Below, one piece after another: positions 54,618 through 63,277 of a stretch of DNA of 64,000 nt. A program made the translations under genes and the position numbers. Each line of letters begins with the position of its first letter. Position 1 is the first letter of the stretch. Origin of the DNA: Methylocystis echinoides (GTDB lineage: Bacteria; Pseudomonadota; Alphaproteobacteria; Rhizobiales; Beijerinckiaceae); assembly GCF_040687965.1 (NCBI RefSeq), contig NZ_CP156084.1, positions 3,410,501 to 3,474,500 of the forward strand, written 5' to 3'. Under the pieces are notes generated by a model that saw only the letters and a list, made by a program, of their open reading frames with translations, did not search any database and was not told where the DNA came from.

Positions 54618-55328
54618 CTAATGGTGGCGCCGCATCAGGACGTCCTTAGCTTCATTTACCCGCGCAGCCAGATCCGTCGTCCCGCCAAGGTCTGGATGAA
54701 GCTTCTTCATCAGATCGCGGTGGGCCCGCGCGATGTCGGCGGCCGCCGCGCCCTTTTTCAGCCCGAGGATTTCGTAGGCTTCATCCTCGGTAATCGTGCC
54801 CGAGCGACGCGCGCGCGTTTCGCCGCCGCTCCCCGCGTCACGGTGCGGATCGCCTGCCGCACGCCATCCGGTAAAGCGGCGGTCCATATACGCCTCTAGC
54901 AGGCGCGCGCCGTCCGGGTCGTCGCGCAGGCAGATGTTGTAGAGCTCGAGCAGCGCCGGCCGGGTCAAGGCGTCGAGCCGCTTGCCCTCGTCCTTGCCGG
55001 CGAGAATCATGCCGCGGATCGCGCCGGTGGCGTGATCGAGCTCCATCTCGATCATGGCCGAGCGGACGCGCGAGACGCCACCCCCGCCCGCGCCGACATT
55101 GCGCATGCCGGCGCGCGATCCGAGCCCCATCAGCCACAGTCCGGCGGCGGCGAGGCCAAGGCCGAAGTCGAGGCGCCCGCGCGCCAGAAGCAGCCCGCCG
55201 ACCGCCATCAGGAAAAACCCGCCGCCCCGCCTGATCAGCCGCGCGAGAAACGCGGGGGAGACCCGCGTGTAGGCATTGAGCGCATAAAGCCCCAGTGCAA
55301 GCGCGAAAATTCCCAAGAGGACAGGCAT
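54618..55328 (-). CDS. Membrane-anchored J-domain protein
   Basis: 236 residues. Two or three hydrophobic segments lie in the first 75 residues, followed by a Gly-rich joint and a helical middle domain (ATGAIRGMILAG...LYNICLRDDPDGARLLEAYM). The J domain is at the C-terminus (EDEAYEILGLKKGA, then His211-Pro-Asp213). This topology resembles DjlA/TIM14-type co-chaperones that recruit DnaK to the membrane. It starts three bases after the VWA gene. Confidence 0.9.
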   Translation of the reverse strand: MPVLLGIFALALGLYALNAYTRVSPAFLARLIRRGGGFFLMAVGGLLLARGRLDFGLGLAAAGLWLMGLGSRAGMRNVGAGGGGVSRVRSAMIEMELDHATGAIRGMILAGKDEGKRLDALTRPALLELYNICLRDDPDGARLLEAYMDRRFTGWRAAGDPHRDAGSGGETRARRSGTITEDEAYEILGLKKGAAAADIARAHRDLMKKLHPDLGGTTDLAARVNEAKDVLMRRHH

Positions 55329-55331
55329 GGC

Positions 55332-56045
55332 TTATCGTGACCCCATCTGCGACAGCAGCAGCTGCGCGGCGGCTTCGCCCCGCCCCGCGCGTTTTTCGAG
55401 TTCCGGCAGGCCCCCTACGGCATAAGCGGCGGCGGCCCCGAGCAGTTCCGCGAGCCGCCGCGGCGCGGAAAGATCAAAGGCGGCGTAAGCGCCGCCGGTC
55501 AGGCGCGCTATCTCGCGAAAGGCGGCCTTGACCGTCGGATCGTCGCCCTCCTGAAACAGGAAGGTCTTGAGCCCCAGGAGCCCGAGCTCCCCCGCAAGAG
55601 CGGCGAGATGGTCGAGGTTCTCCTCCATGGCGTCGCCGACATAGACGAGCGCGCCCACCCGCCGTGCGCGCGTCTCGTCCAGGGCGTGGCTCAGGACGCG
55701 GCCGATCTGCGTCTTGCCCGCCTGGCAGGAAATGCGCGCCATGAGCGCGCCGAGCCCGTCGCCCTGCGAGACGAAGCGGGAGGCGCGGCACTCGCTGAAG
55801 CCGCGGAAATAGACGAGCTGCACGTCGAGGCCGCCCTGCCGGGCGGTCGTCCGAAACATTTCGCCCTGAATGGATTGCGCCACATCCCAGGTCGGCTGGC
55901 GGCTCATCGTGGCGTCGAGCGCGAAGATCAGCCGTCCCCGGGCGCTCGGCTCGGAGACTCCGCGCGCTTTGTCGAGGAAGGCGTCTATGGCGCTGTCCTT
56001 GCCTGCCGGACGCGTCGCTGGCGCCTGTTTGTGGTCATCGGCCAC
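55332..56045 (-). CDS. VWA-like domain protein
   Basis: 237 residues. LIFALDATMSRQPTWD (about 39-54) resembles the MIDAS strand of von Willebrand A domains but with DATMS rather than DxSxS, so metal binding may be altered. VQLVYFRGFSEC, then LVYVGDAMEEN complete the Rossmann-like core. No signal peptide, so it is probably cytosolic. It is the first gene of a pair with the membrane J protein; a joint role in complex assembly is a guess. Confidence 0.82.
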   Translation of the reverse strand: MADDHKQAPATRPAGKDSAIDAFLDKARGVSEPSARGRLIFALDATMSRQPTWDVAQSIQGEMFRTTARQGGLDVQLVYFRGFSECRASRFVSQGDGLGALMARISCQAGKTQIGRVLSHALDETRARRVGALVYVGDAMEENLDHLAALAGELGLLGLKTFLFQEGDDPTVKAAFREIARLTGGAYAAFDLSAPRRLAELLGAAAAYAVGGLPELEKRAGRGEAAAQLLLSQMGSR

Positions 56046-56180
56046 GGATGTTCACGTCGCTTATTCGTAACGATACTATAAAATCGGTTTCGTCCGATAC
56101 AAAACAAGTGCCGGCGCGGCGCCCCCCAAAGGCCTCCCCCGGGGCCTGCGGCGCTGAAACGCCAAAGAAAAGGGGTCCTG

Positions 56181-56705
56181 ATGGAACGCGACCGCCTGCC
56201 TCCCACCCCAATCGCCGCCCTCCCCGCCCAAGAGAGCGAAATGGTGCAGTCACTGATGCGGCGTTTCGCCCTCGAGATGGCCGAGACCGGCCTGCGCGTC
56301 GGCGGCGTGACCCAGATGCGCGGCGCGGACGCCTCGGGCCGGTCGCGCATCTTCCTGCGCGACGTCGCGTCCGAAGCCGAGTTTGTGATCTCGCAGGACC
56401 TTGGGCCAGGGTCGGTCGCTTGCAATCTCGACGCCGGCGAGCTGGCGCTGGCCTGCGCCGCCGTCGAGCGCGCGGCGCGCGCCGGCGCCGATCTGATCGT
56501 CGTCAGCAAATTCTCCAAGCAGGAAGCCGAGCGCGGCGGCCTTTGCGACGCCTTCCGGGCGGCGATGACGGCGCGGATTCCCGTCATTGCGGCGGTCTCG
56601 CCGCATTTCCGCGAGGAATGGCGGCGCTTCGCCGGCCCGCTCGCCGAAGACGTGGCGCCCTCCCGCGAGGCCCTCACAGAGTGGTGGGCGCGGGTGAGGA
56701 TCTGA
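56181..56705 (+). CDS. DUF2478-domain protein
   Basis: 174 residues. It lacks the usual N-terminal P-loop start but follows the DUF2478 pattern: GLRVGGVTQMR, then IFLRDVASEAEFVISQDLGPGS..CNLD, then ADLIVVSKFSKQEAERGGL. The family is linked by context to molybdate transport or molybdenum cofactor enzymes in Rhizobiales. It is a single gene between divergent and convergent neighbours. mogA is far away in this window, so the link is only thematic. Confidence 0.82.
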   Translation: MERDRLPPTPIAALPAQESEMVQSLMRRFALEMAETGLRVGGVTQMRGADASGRSRIFLRDVASEAEFVISQDLGPGSVACNLDAGELALACAAVERAARAGADLIVVSKFSKQEAERGGLCDAFRAAMTARIPVIAAVSPHFREEWRRFAGPLAEDVAPSREALTEWWARVRI

Positions 56706-56726
56706 AGCTAGAGGTCTCTCGCCGGC

Positions 56727-57758
56727 CTATCTCACCGCCGGCGCATACATCAGCCCGCCCTTGGTCCAAAGCGCGTTCACGCGCCGCTCCATGCCGAGCG
56801 GCGAGGCTTGGCCGAGATTGCGCTCGAAAACGTCCGCGTAATTGCCGACGTGCTTGATGATGCGATAGGGCCAGTCGCCGGAAAGGCCGAGGCCCGCGCC
56901 GCGATCGCCCTCGACGCCCAGCAGATAGCGGATGCGCGGGTCTTCCGATTTCAACGCGGCGTCGACATTGGCCATGGAGACCCGCAGCTCTTCGGCGTCG
57001 ATCATCGCGAACAGCGCCCAGCGCACGACCGCCAGCCACTGGTCGTCCCCTTGCCGCACGATGGGGCTGTGCGGCGCCTTGGTCAGAAGGTCGGGAAGAA
57101 CGTCGTGCTCCTCAGGATCGGCTAGCTTCGCCCGAACCGCGTAGAGAGTCGAAACGTCGGCCGTGAGCGCATCGCATTGGCTCTTCGCGTAGCCCGCGGC
57201 GGCCTCCTCGAATGTCGGGAAAAGCTTTGGGGCGTAGGGCGTCTTGCGGGCGCGGAAGAAATCGGTGAGCTCCAGTTCGTGCGACGTGCCCTGCTGAACG
57301 CAGACCGCGACGTCGGCCAGATCCTGCGCCGAGGCGAAGCTGCGTTGACGGCGGACCAGGAAGCCTTGCCCGTCGTAGAAAGAGACGCCCGCATAGACGA
57401 TGCGCTGAGCGTCGCGCGACTGCGTCCAGGGCGCGGCGCTGGCGAGCAGGTCCACCCAGCCAGACTGCAAGGAGGAGACGCGGTCTTTCGCGCCGAGGCC
57501 GAGAAAGCGCACCTTGGCCGGGTCGTCGAAAATCGCCGCCGCAACGGCGCGGCAGAGATCGACGTCGAAGCCGCGCCAGACGCCCCCTGCGTCGGGCTGG
57601 GCGAAGCCCGCCGTCTCCGTGACGCCGCAGGAGAGATAGCCCCGCCGCAGCACTTGCGTGAGAGTCGGCCCCAGGTCCGTCTGCGCGGTGGCGCCCTGCC
57701 CCGCGAGCGCAAGCATGATCGGCAGGGCGACCGCGAGAAGGAAGCGTCGGGCGATCAT
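56727..57758 (-). CDS. Amino-acid ABC transporter periplasmic binding protein (AapJ/BztA-like)
   Basis: 343 residues from ATG 57758; the signal peptide (MIARRFLLAVALPIMLALA) begins there. LSCGVTETAGFAQPDAGGVWRGFDVDLCRAVAAAIF and RVSSLQSGWVDLLASAAPWTQSRDA are typical of the general L-amino-acid binding proteins. No permease or ATPase genes are adjacent, so it is either an orphan or serves a transporter encoded elsewhere. It converges with the DUF2478 gene with 21 bases between. Confidence 0.9.
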   Translation of the reverse strand: MIARRFLLAVALPIMLALAGQGATAQTDLGPTLTQVLRRGYLSCGVTETAGFAQPDAGGVWRGFDVDLCRAVAAAIFDDPAKVRFLGLGAKDRVSSLQSGWVDLLASAAPWTQSRDAQRIVYAGVSFYDGQGFLVRRQRSFASAQDLADVAVCVQQGTSHELELTDFFRARKTPYAPKLFPTFEEAAAGYAKSQCDALTADVSTLYAVRAKLADPEEHDVLPDLLTKAPHSPIVRQGDDQWLAVVRWALFAMIDAEELRVSMANVDAALKSEDPRIRYLLGVEGDRGAGLGLSGDWPYRIIKHVGNYADVFERNLGQASPLGMERRVNALWTKGGLMYAPAVR

Positions 57759-57936
57759 CGACGGGCTCGGCTTGCTGGCGCTCGAAAACCAAAGGGGCGT
57801 GCGCGTCAAATCTCACAACTCCGGCCATTGGATGGCAAGGGCTTTCCGGCCTCGCAAAACAGCGGCCGACCGCCCGGACCGCCGCGGGCGGCGCATTCTC
57901 GCGACGACCCGCGTGGTTAGCCTCGCGGTTTAGCGT

Positions 57937-58089
57937 CTAGAGACCGGCGAATTGGGCGAAGCTGCCGAGGACCCCGGCTGGGGTGTAATCATTCAGGTGA
58001 AGGTAAAAAAGCACAAGAAAGAGAAGCGGCAAAAATAGCGCGGCGATCAGGGCGTCAGGGGGGATGGTTTTCTGCGTTCCGGTCGGCAT
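57937..58089 (-). CDS. 50-residue single-helix membrane protein
   Basis: A short gene found by direct reading of the minus strand. The ATG at 58089 follows AAGGACGAAGG, a strong ribosome-binding site, and the frame ends with TAG at 57937. A polar start (MPTGTQKTIPPDA) leads into one hydrophobic helix (LIAALFLPLLFLVLFYLHL) and a short tail ending FAQFAGL. It may be a small subunit or regulator of a membrane complex. It lies between the amino-acid binding protein and metC, in an otherwise empty gap. Confidence 0.55.
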   Translation of the reverse strand: MPTGTQKTIPPDALIAALFLPLLFLVLFYLHLNDYTPAGVLGSFAQFAGL

Positions 58090-58298
58090 GGCCTTCGTCC
58101 TTCATTATCCGAACCCTGCTTGTGAAATTGGGACGCTTTCGACGAAAATCAACCACTTGCGCAGCTCCCGGCTCCTGGCGCAGGCGCCGCCGACGCAGCC
58201 GGACCAAGCCGCCGGTCGGGGATAACGCGTGTCGCCGCGCTCGTATTCGAAGCGCCTCTGGATTAGTTTTTGCGCAGGCGGCGCGTGGACGGAAGACA

Positions 58299-59501
58299 AT
58301 GGCGAGCGACGAAAGCGGCAAATCGAGAAAAAGGCGAATGGCGACGCTGCTGACGCAAGCGGGCCGCGCCCCTTTCGAGCATTTCGGTTTCGTCAATCCG
58401 CCCGTCTACCGCGGCTCGACGGTGCTGTTCCCGACCGTCGCGGATCTGGAAGGATTACGCCAGCCTTACACGTACGGAACCAAGGGCACGCCCACCACCC
58501 GCGCGCTCGAAGAGGCGTGGAGCGAGATCGCTGGAGCGGCCGATACGGCGCTCGTCCCTTCGGGGCTCGCCGCTATCGCGCTCGCTTTGCTCACCGCGAC
58601 CAAGGCCGGCGCGCATCTGCTCGTGACCGATTCGGCCTATTCGCCGACTCGCGCGTTCTGCGACGGCTTCCTCGCGCGCTTTGGCGTGACGACGGAATAT
58701 TACGATCCGACGATCGGCTCCGACGTCGCCGGCTTGATCCGGGAGGAGACCACGGCGGTGCTCATGGAGTCGCCGGGGTCCCAAAGCATGGAGATTCAGG
58801 ACGTCCCCGCCATCGCCGCGGCGGCGCGCGCGCGCGGCGTCTGCGTCATCATCGACAACACCTGGGCGACGCCTCTCCTCTTCCCGCCCCATGAGCGCGG
58901 CTGCGACCTCGCGATTGAAGCCGGCACCAAATATCTCTCCGGCCATTCAGACATTCTTCTCGGCCTCGTCTCCGCCAACGCCAAATGGGCGAAGCGGCTG
59001 CGTCACACGTTCAATCTCTTCGCCATGGGCGCGAGCCCTGACGACGCCTCCCTCGCCTTGCGCGGCATGCGGACCATGGCGCTGCGGCTCAAGGAACAGG
59101 GGCGCGCCGCCTTCGACGTCGCGCAATGGCTCGAAGCGCGCCCGGAAGTCGCGCGGGTGCTGCATCCGGCCTTGCCGAGCCATCCCGGCCACGCGCTGTG
59201 GAAGCGGGACTTTTCCGGCTCCTCGGGGGTCTTTTCGATCATTTTGAAGCCGACGCCAAAGCAGGCGGCCGAGGCCTTCGTCGACGCGCTCGAGCTGTTC
59301 GGGATCGGCTTCTCCTGGGGCGGCTACGAGAGCCTCGTCCTCCCCTTCGACTGCGCCCCGTATCGGACCGCGACGCGCTGGGCGCCCGAAGGCCCGGCGC
59401 TGCGCTTCTCGATCGGCCTCGAGGATGTCGCGGATCTCAAGGAAGACCTGGAGGCAGGGTTCGCGCGCCTGCGAGACTGCCTGTCGGGGCCTGCGGAGTG
59501 A
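58299..59501 (+). CDS. metC: Cystathionine beta-lyase-like PLP enzyme
   Basis: 400 residues from ATG 58299. Cys/Met-metabolism PLP family: PVYRGSTVLFPT, YGTKGTPTTRALEEA, the ring-stacking Tyr in DSAYSPTR, Asp186 (IIDNTWATP) and the PLP lysine Lys211 in AGTKYLSGHSD. It should split cystathionine to homocysteine, ammonia and pyruvate for methionine synthesis. Cystathionine gamma-family members look similar, so the exact reaction is not certain. Confidence 0.92.
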   Translation: MASDESGKSRKRRMATLLTQAGRAPFEHFGFVNPPVYRGSTVLFPTVADLEGLRQPYTYGTKGTPTTRALEEAWSEIAGAADTALVPSGLAAIALALLTATKAGAHLLVTDSAYSPTRAFCDGFLARFGVTTEYYDPTIGSDVAGLIREETTAVLMESPGSQSMEIQDVPAIAAAARARGVCVIIDNTWATPLLFPPHERGCDLAIEAGTKYLSGHSDILLGLVSANAKWAKRLRHTFNLFAMGASPDDASLALRGMRTMALRLKEQGRAAFDVAQWLEARPEVARVLHPALPSHPGHALWKRDFSGSSGVFSIILKPTPKQAAEAFVDALELFGIGFSWGGYESLVLPFDCAPYRTATRWAPEGPALRFSIGLEDVADLKEDLEAGFARLRDCLSGPAE

Positions 59502-59523
59502 AGCGCGGGAGTCAATCGCCCCG

Positions 59524-59997
59524 CTATCGTTTCGCCGACTTCCCGAAGGCCAGCATGAGGTCGCGCAAGTCTGGTTCGTCCACCTGCTCGGCCGCGACCG
59601 CATAGGGAAACCAATAGGTCACCCGCTGGCCTTTTTCGGGCCATTTCTTGCGCTGGGCCTCCACCCGCAGCGCGTAGACTTCGACGCGGCAGTCGACGAA
59701 GCCGCCGCCTTTCATCCGCTTTTCATATTCGAACTCGCCGAGCTTGGATTTCTCGACCTTGCCGTGAAGGCCCGCCTCCTGCTGCGCCTCGATGGCGGCG
59801 ACGATATGGGGCTTGCGGCCCTTCATCGGCCAGCCTTTGGGAATGACCCAGCGTTTCGTGTCGCGCGAGGTGGCGAGGAGGATTTCGACGCCATGCTCCT
59901 CCGTCACGCGCCACGGCAGGGCTGCGTATTGGAGACGGGGCGTTAAAGGCCGGTCGCTCTTTTTCTTTGCTTTCGGCGCCTTCTTCGCCTGCTTCAT
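59524..59997 (-). CDS. Nudix-fold hydrolase with a degenerate Nudix box
   Basis: 157 residues from ATG 59997, which overlaps the pit stop (ATGA). It resembles the diphosphoinositol/diadenosine polyphosphate-type Nudix proteins (RWVIPKGWP near 50-58). In the box that should read G-x5-E-x7-R-E-x-x-E-E-x-G, the text is GWPMKGRKPHIVAAIEAQQEAG: the first Glu is Arg, the Arg is Ile and the first of the paired Glu is Gln. The last Glu remains. Activity may be weak or the substrate different. It is the last gene of the DUF47-pit unit. Confidence 0.85.
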   Translation of the reverse strand: MKQAKKAPKAKKKSDRPLTPRLQYAALPWRVTEEHGVEILLATSRDTKRWVIPKGWPMKGRKPHIVAAIEAQQEAGLHGKVEKSKLGEFEYEKRMKGGGFVDCRVEVYALRVEAQRKKWPEKGQRVTYWFPYAVAAEQVDEPDLRDLMLAFGKSAKR

Positions 59998-60992
59998 CCA
60001 AAGAATCTCGCGCCGGTGTAGAAAGCCGCGGCGATGAAAGCCGACATCGGCATGGTTACGATCCAGGCCACGACGATATCCTTGGCGACGCTCCACCTGA
60101 CCGCCGAGACCCGCCGCGCCGCGCCGACGCCGACGATCGCGCCGGTGATGGTGTGCGTCGTCGACACCGGAATGCCGAGACCCGTGGCGAGAAATAGGGT
60201 GATCGCGCCGCCAGTCTCGGCGCAGAAGCCTTGCATTGGAGTCAGCCGGGTGATCTTGGAGCCCATGGTGTGCACGATCCGCCAGCCGCCGAAGAGCGTG
60301 CCCAGCCCCATCGCCGCCTGGCACGTCAGGACCACCCAGAACGGGACATGGAACTCGCCGCCATAGACGCCGTGCGAATAAAGCAGCACGGCGATGACGC
60401 CCATCGTCTTCTGGGCATCATTGCCGCCGTGCCCGAGCGAGTAAAGCGAAGCAGAAAGAAATTGCAGGGAGCGAAACAGCGTATCCACCGCAAGCGGCGA
60501 GCTGCGCACGAAAATCCACGAGACGGCGAGGATCAGCAGCAGCGCCAGCACGAAGCCGAGCGCCGGCGAAAGCACAATGGCCGAGCCGGTCTTGATGAGG
60601 CCGCTCCAGACGATGGCGCTCGTTCCGGTCTTGGCGACGCCCGCGCCGACGAGGCCGCCGACCAGCGCATGCGAGCTCGACGAGGGGATGCCGAGGGCCC
60701 AGGTGATGAGGTTCCAGGAGATGGCTCCCATCAGCGCGCCGAAGATCACCTTATCGTCGACGATCTGCGGCGAGATGATGCCGGCCCCGACCGTCTGCGC
60801 AACATGGAGGCCGAAGAACAGAAACGCCACGAAGTTGAAAAACGCCGCCCAGAACACGGCGTAGTGCGGCCGCAGCACGCGCGTCGAGACGATGGTGGCG
60901 ATGGAATTGGCGGCGTCGTGCAAGCCGTTGAGAAAGTCGAAAGCCAGCGCGACGCCGATGAGCGCGAAGAGGGAGAGCGGGAGCTCGGCCAC
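59994..60992 (-). CDS. pit: Low-affinity inorganic phosphate transporter Pit
   Basis: 332 residues, 10 or so hydrophobic helices. Both family repeats are seen: ALAFDFLNGLHDAANSIATIVSTRVL near the start and VPVSTTHTITGAIVGVG near residue 280. It imports metal-phosphate with protons across the inner membrane. It follows the DUF47 gene after 11 bases, the usual Pit accessory arrangement, and is coupled to the Nudix gene. Confidence 0.95.
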   Translation of the reverse strand: MAELPLSLFALIGVALAFDFLNGLHDAANSIATIVSTRVLRPHYAVFWAAFFNFVAFLFFGLHVAQTVGAGIISPQIVDDKVIFGALMGAISWNLITWALGIPSSSSHALVGGLVGAGVAKTGTSAIVWSGLIKTGSAIVLSPALGFVLALLLILAVSWIFVRSSPLAVDTLFRSLQFLSASLYSLGHGGNDAQKTMGVIAVLLYSHGVYGGEFHVPFWVVLTCQAAMGLGTLFGGWRIVHTMGSKITRLTPMQGFCAETGGAITLFLATGLGIPVSTTHTITGAIVGVGAARRVSAVRWSVAKDIVVAWIVTMPMSAFIAAAFYTGARFFG

Positions 60993-61003
60993 GCCTCGTC
61001 TCC

Positions 61004-61648
61004 TCAGCTGTGCTCGATGACGATGCCGGTCACCCGATTGGCGACATCCTCAAACCCGTCGACCACCTTTTCGAGGTGGCCATAAATCTCCGAGCCGACG
61101 ACAAACGCCATGGGATCGCTCGTGCGATGCAGGCGAAACAGCTCCTTGAGCCCCTGGTCGTGCAGGGCGTCGGCTTCGTCCTCGATGCGGGTGATCTCCT
61201 CGCTGAAGGCGTTGAGCTTGGCGGCGTTCTGACGCATCGCGCGCAGCAGCGGCAGCGCGTCCCGCGTCATTTCGGCCGATTGGACAATGATGTCGCCGAT
61301 GCGCCGCATCGAGGCGTCGAATTCGTGGAATTCGTAGAGCTGCGTGGCTTTCGCCGTCTGGTGCATCTGGTCGATGGTGTCGTCCATCGCCACGATGAGG
61401 TCGCGAATGTCGCTGCGGTCGAAAGGCGTGATGAAGGTGCGGCGGACGGCGAGCAGCACCTCGCGGGTGATGTCGTCGGCGGCGTGTTCCTGCCGGCGGA
61501 TTTCCTGGCAGCAGCCCAGATAGCCGTTCCCGCCGTCGAGCAACTGGCGCAGCGCCCCGGCCCCCGCGACGAGGGTCTCCGCATGTCGTTCGAAGAGGTC
61601 GAAGAAACCTTCTTCGCGCGGCATCAGCGCCTGAAACCAAGACAGCAT
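61004..61648 (-). CDS. DUF47 (PhoU-like) Pit accessory protein
   Basis: 214 residues, all helical. The start RFPREEGFFDLFERHA-like text (here LMPREEGFFDLFERHAE), EHAADDITREVL near 50-62, and the paired helices with DLIVAMDDTIDQM are standard for the family. PhoU-like proteins of this type control Pit activity. First gene of the DUF47-pit-nudix unit. No signal peptide; cytosolic. Confidence 0.93.
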   Translation of the reverse strand: MLSWFQALMPREEGFFDLFERHAETLVAGAGALRQLLDGGNGYLGCCQEIRRQEHAADDITREVLLAVRRTFITPFDRSDIRDLIVAMDDTIDQMHQTAKATQLYEFHEFDASMRRIGDIIVQSAEMTRDALPLLRAMRQNAAKLNAFSEEITRIEDEADALHDQGLKELFRLHRTSDPMAFVVGSEIYGHLEKVVDGFEDVANRVTGIVIEHS

Positions 61649-61753
61649 TTGCGCCCTCCGCCCGACTGGGGCTCGTGAATTCGCCCGTCACAAAACTGTC
61701 ATGAAAGGCCCTGGCGGGATAGCCGCGCCCCGGCTCTCTGTAAAGCCGGAATT

Positions 61754-62506
61754 TTAGGGCGTCGCCTGCTGCGGGGCCGTGCTCCCCGTCGGATCGTCCT
61801 TGCTGACCTCGAGCGCGGGCGGCGCCGGCGCGATGGTCCCAGTGAGGGCGGGCGTCGCCGCCGGGTTGCGGCGGAGCATGGCGCGCAGCCGATCGCGCGC
61901 ATTGGACGACATGGCGGCGGCGCTGAGCGGCACGAGTTTCGAGCCGCTGTAGACGAGGGCGCCGTCCGTCTCCACGAGAATGTCGCCGTTCTGCAGAGTC
62001 GGATCGTCCTTCGCCGTTCGTTCGAAATAGGCCTCGGAGGTTCTGGGGTCGTTGCAGGCGCAGGCGCCCGACGCGCGGTCGCGGAAGGCGAAGGCGCGCG
62101 GCATCGCCGAATAGCGCTGTCCCTTGCGGTTGCGCGCGCTCTCGATCGTCGAGCCGTCGTAAACGTCCATCTCGGCCGAGGGACAGGCGAGTTCGCACGA
62201 CTGCTGGCGCGTCGCGCGGGTCGATTTGATCAGCGGAAAAAAGTAGCCGTCGCAGGTTCGCACGCAAAAGCCGCCGGCCCTCGGATCGGATGCAAAGCCC
62301 GAGCCGGCCGGCGCCCCCTCCCGCTTGGCGAAGCCGACCGTCCCCTGCACCCTGGCGCGGCGAGGCGCCGGCGCCGGCGCAGCCTGCTGCGGCGTCGGAG
62401 CGGGTCCGAAAAGGAATTCGAGCAGTCCCTGCGCTTCGCCCGGCGCGGGAGCCAGGACAAGCGCAAGCCCCAAGGCGACGATGGAGACCGCGACACGAAG
62501 CTGCAT
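61754..62506 (-). CDS. DUF2865-domain secreted protein
   Basis: 250 residues from ATG 62506. A signal peptide ends near GEAQG. A Pro/Ala-rich segment precedes the DUF2865 core (about 95-190): FCVRTCDGYFFPLIKST, then QQSCELACPSAEMDVYDGS, later CACNDPRTSEAYF. At least six cysteines suggest disulfides. The family is restricted to Rhizobiales and its role is unknown, possibly in the envelope. The C-terminal 50 residues are low-complexity. Confidence 0.88.
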   Translation of the reverse strand: MQLRVAVSIVALGLALVLAPAPGEAQGLLEFLFGPAPTPQQAAPAPAPRRARVQGTVGFAKREGAPAGSGFASDPRAGGFCVRTCDGYFFPLIKSTRATRQQSCELACPSAEMDVYDGSTIESARNRKGQRYSAMPRAFAFRDRASGACACNDPRTSEAYFERTAKDDPTLQNGDILVETDGALVYSGSKLVPLSAAAMSSNARDRLRAMLRRNPAATPALTGTIAPAPPALEVSKDDPTGSTAPQQATP

Positions 62507-62616
62507 CCTCGCCCTTCCCTTCCAATCTGGACCGCAGGCGTCGATCCTTCGCGGATAGGCGCGCCGTCCCTGTTCTCCGCCCTCGCCCACGGCGGCGGCG
62601 ACGGCGCGAATCACGC

Positions 62617-62693
62617 TGGCGACCCCGGCAGGATTCGAACCTGCGACCTACCGCTTAGAAGGCGGTTGCTCTATCCGGCTGAGCTACGGGGCC
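62617..62693 (-). tRNA. tRNA-Arg (anticodon TCT)
   Basis: 77 bases on the minus strand including an encoded CCA. The acceptor arms GGCCCCG and CGGGGTC pair with one G-T; the anticodon stem ACCGC/GCGGT encloses the loop CTTCTAA with TCT at positions 34-36; the T arm contains GGTTCGAATCC. It reads AGA (and AGG by wobble), which are rare codons in this GC-rich genome. Confidence 0.96.
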
Positions 62694-62706
62694 AGGAGGG
62701 CGTCTC

Positions 62707-63018
62707 TCAATGCGTCCACAAACCGATGCGGGTCGTCTTGAAATTGTCCGCGTAAGACGCGGTGCGGCGGGACGCGTTGTCGGGCTTGGGCTCCTCGACC
62801 CGATAGGGAAGGCCCGCGCGCTCGGCGTAGGCCACCGCCTCCTCCTTGGTGGCGAAACGCAAGCGGATCTGCTGTTTCATGTCCCCCGAGCTGGTCCAGC
62901 CCATCAGCGGTTCGATGGAGCGCGGCAGTTCGGGGTCGAACACGAGACGCCAGGGCTTCTCCGGTCCCGGACCGGACTGGGTCACGCTCGGCGACTGACG
63001 ATAGATGCGAGCCGTCAT
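62707..63018 (-). CDS. NDUFS4-like accessory subunit of NADH dehydrogenase (complex I)
   Basis: 103 residues from ATG 63018, after AAGAGG. MTARIYRQ at the start, KPWRLVFDPELPRSIEPLMGWTSSGDMKQQIRLRF and FATKEEAVAYAERAGLPYRV match the ETC_C1_NDUFA4/NDUFS4 family. It is the alphaproteobacterial homologue of the mitochondrial 18-kDa subunit and stabilises the NADH-oxidising arm. The nuo operon is not in the window; the gene usually stands alone, as here. Confidence 0.93.
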   Translation of the reverse strand: MTARIYRQSPSVTQSGPGPEKPWRLVFDPELPRSIEPLMGWTSSGDMKQQIRLRFATKEEAVAYAERAGLPYRVEEPKPDNASRRTASYADNFKTTRIGLWTH

Positions 63019-63277
63019 TTCAACCTCTTGTTTCCCCGAAGGAGCGGCCGACGCCGCTTCGGTCATTGCCCCGTCAAAGGCGAAAACTCTCGCCTCCTTC
63101 GTAATCAGCCGAGGAGATTTTTCAACCGGATTTTCGTTCGCGCATCATGCGCCCGCCTTACGGCGCCAACGTGACCTGCCGCAGGGAGCCGGACATCGGC
63201 GGCCTCTCACGGACTCTAGGGGGCGACCGCCGATGAAGTCAAAAGGCGCCCCGCCCCGCGCCGTCCGAGCTAAAGCG

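Noticed and set aside
62617-62693. tRNA-Arg as an integration site of a mobile element
   Set aside because: No integrase and no repeat of the tRNA 3' end nearby; neighbours are core genes.
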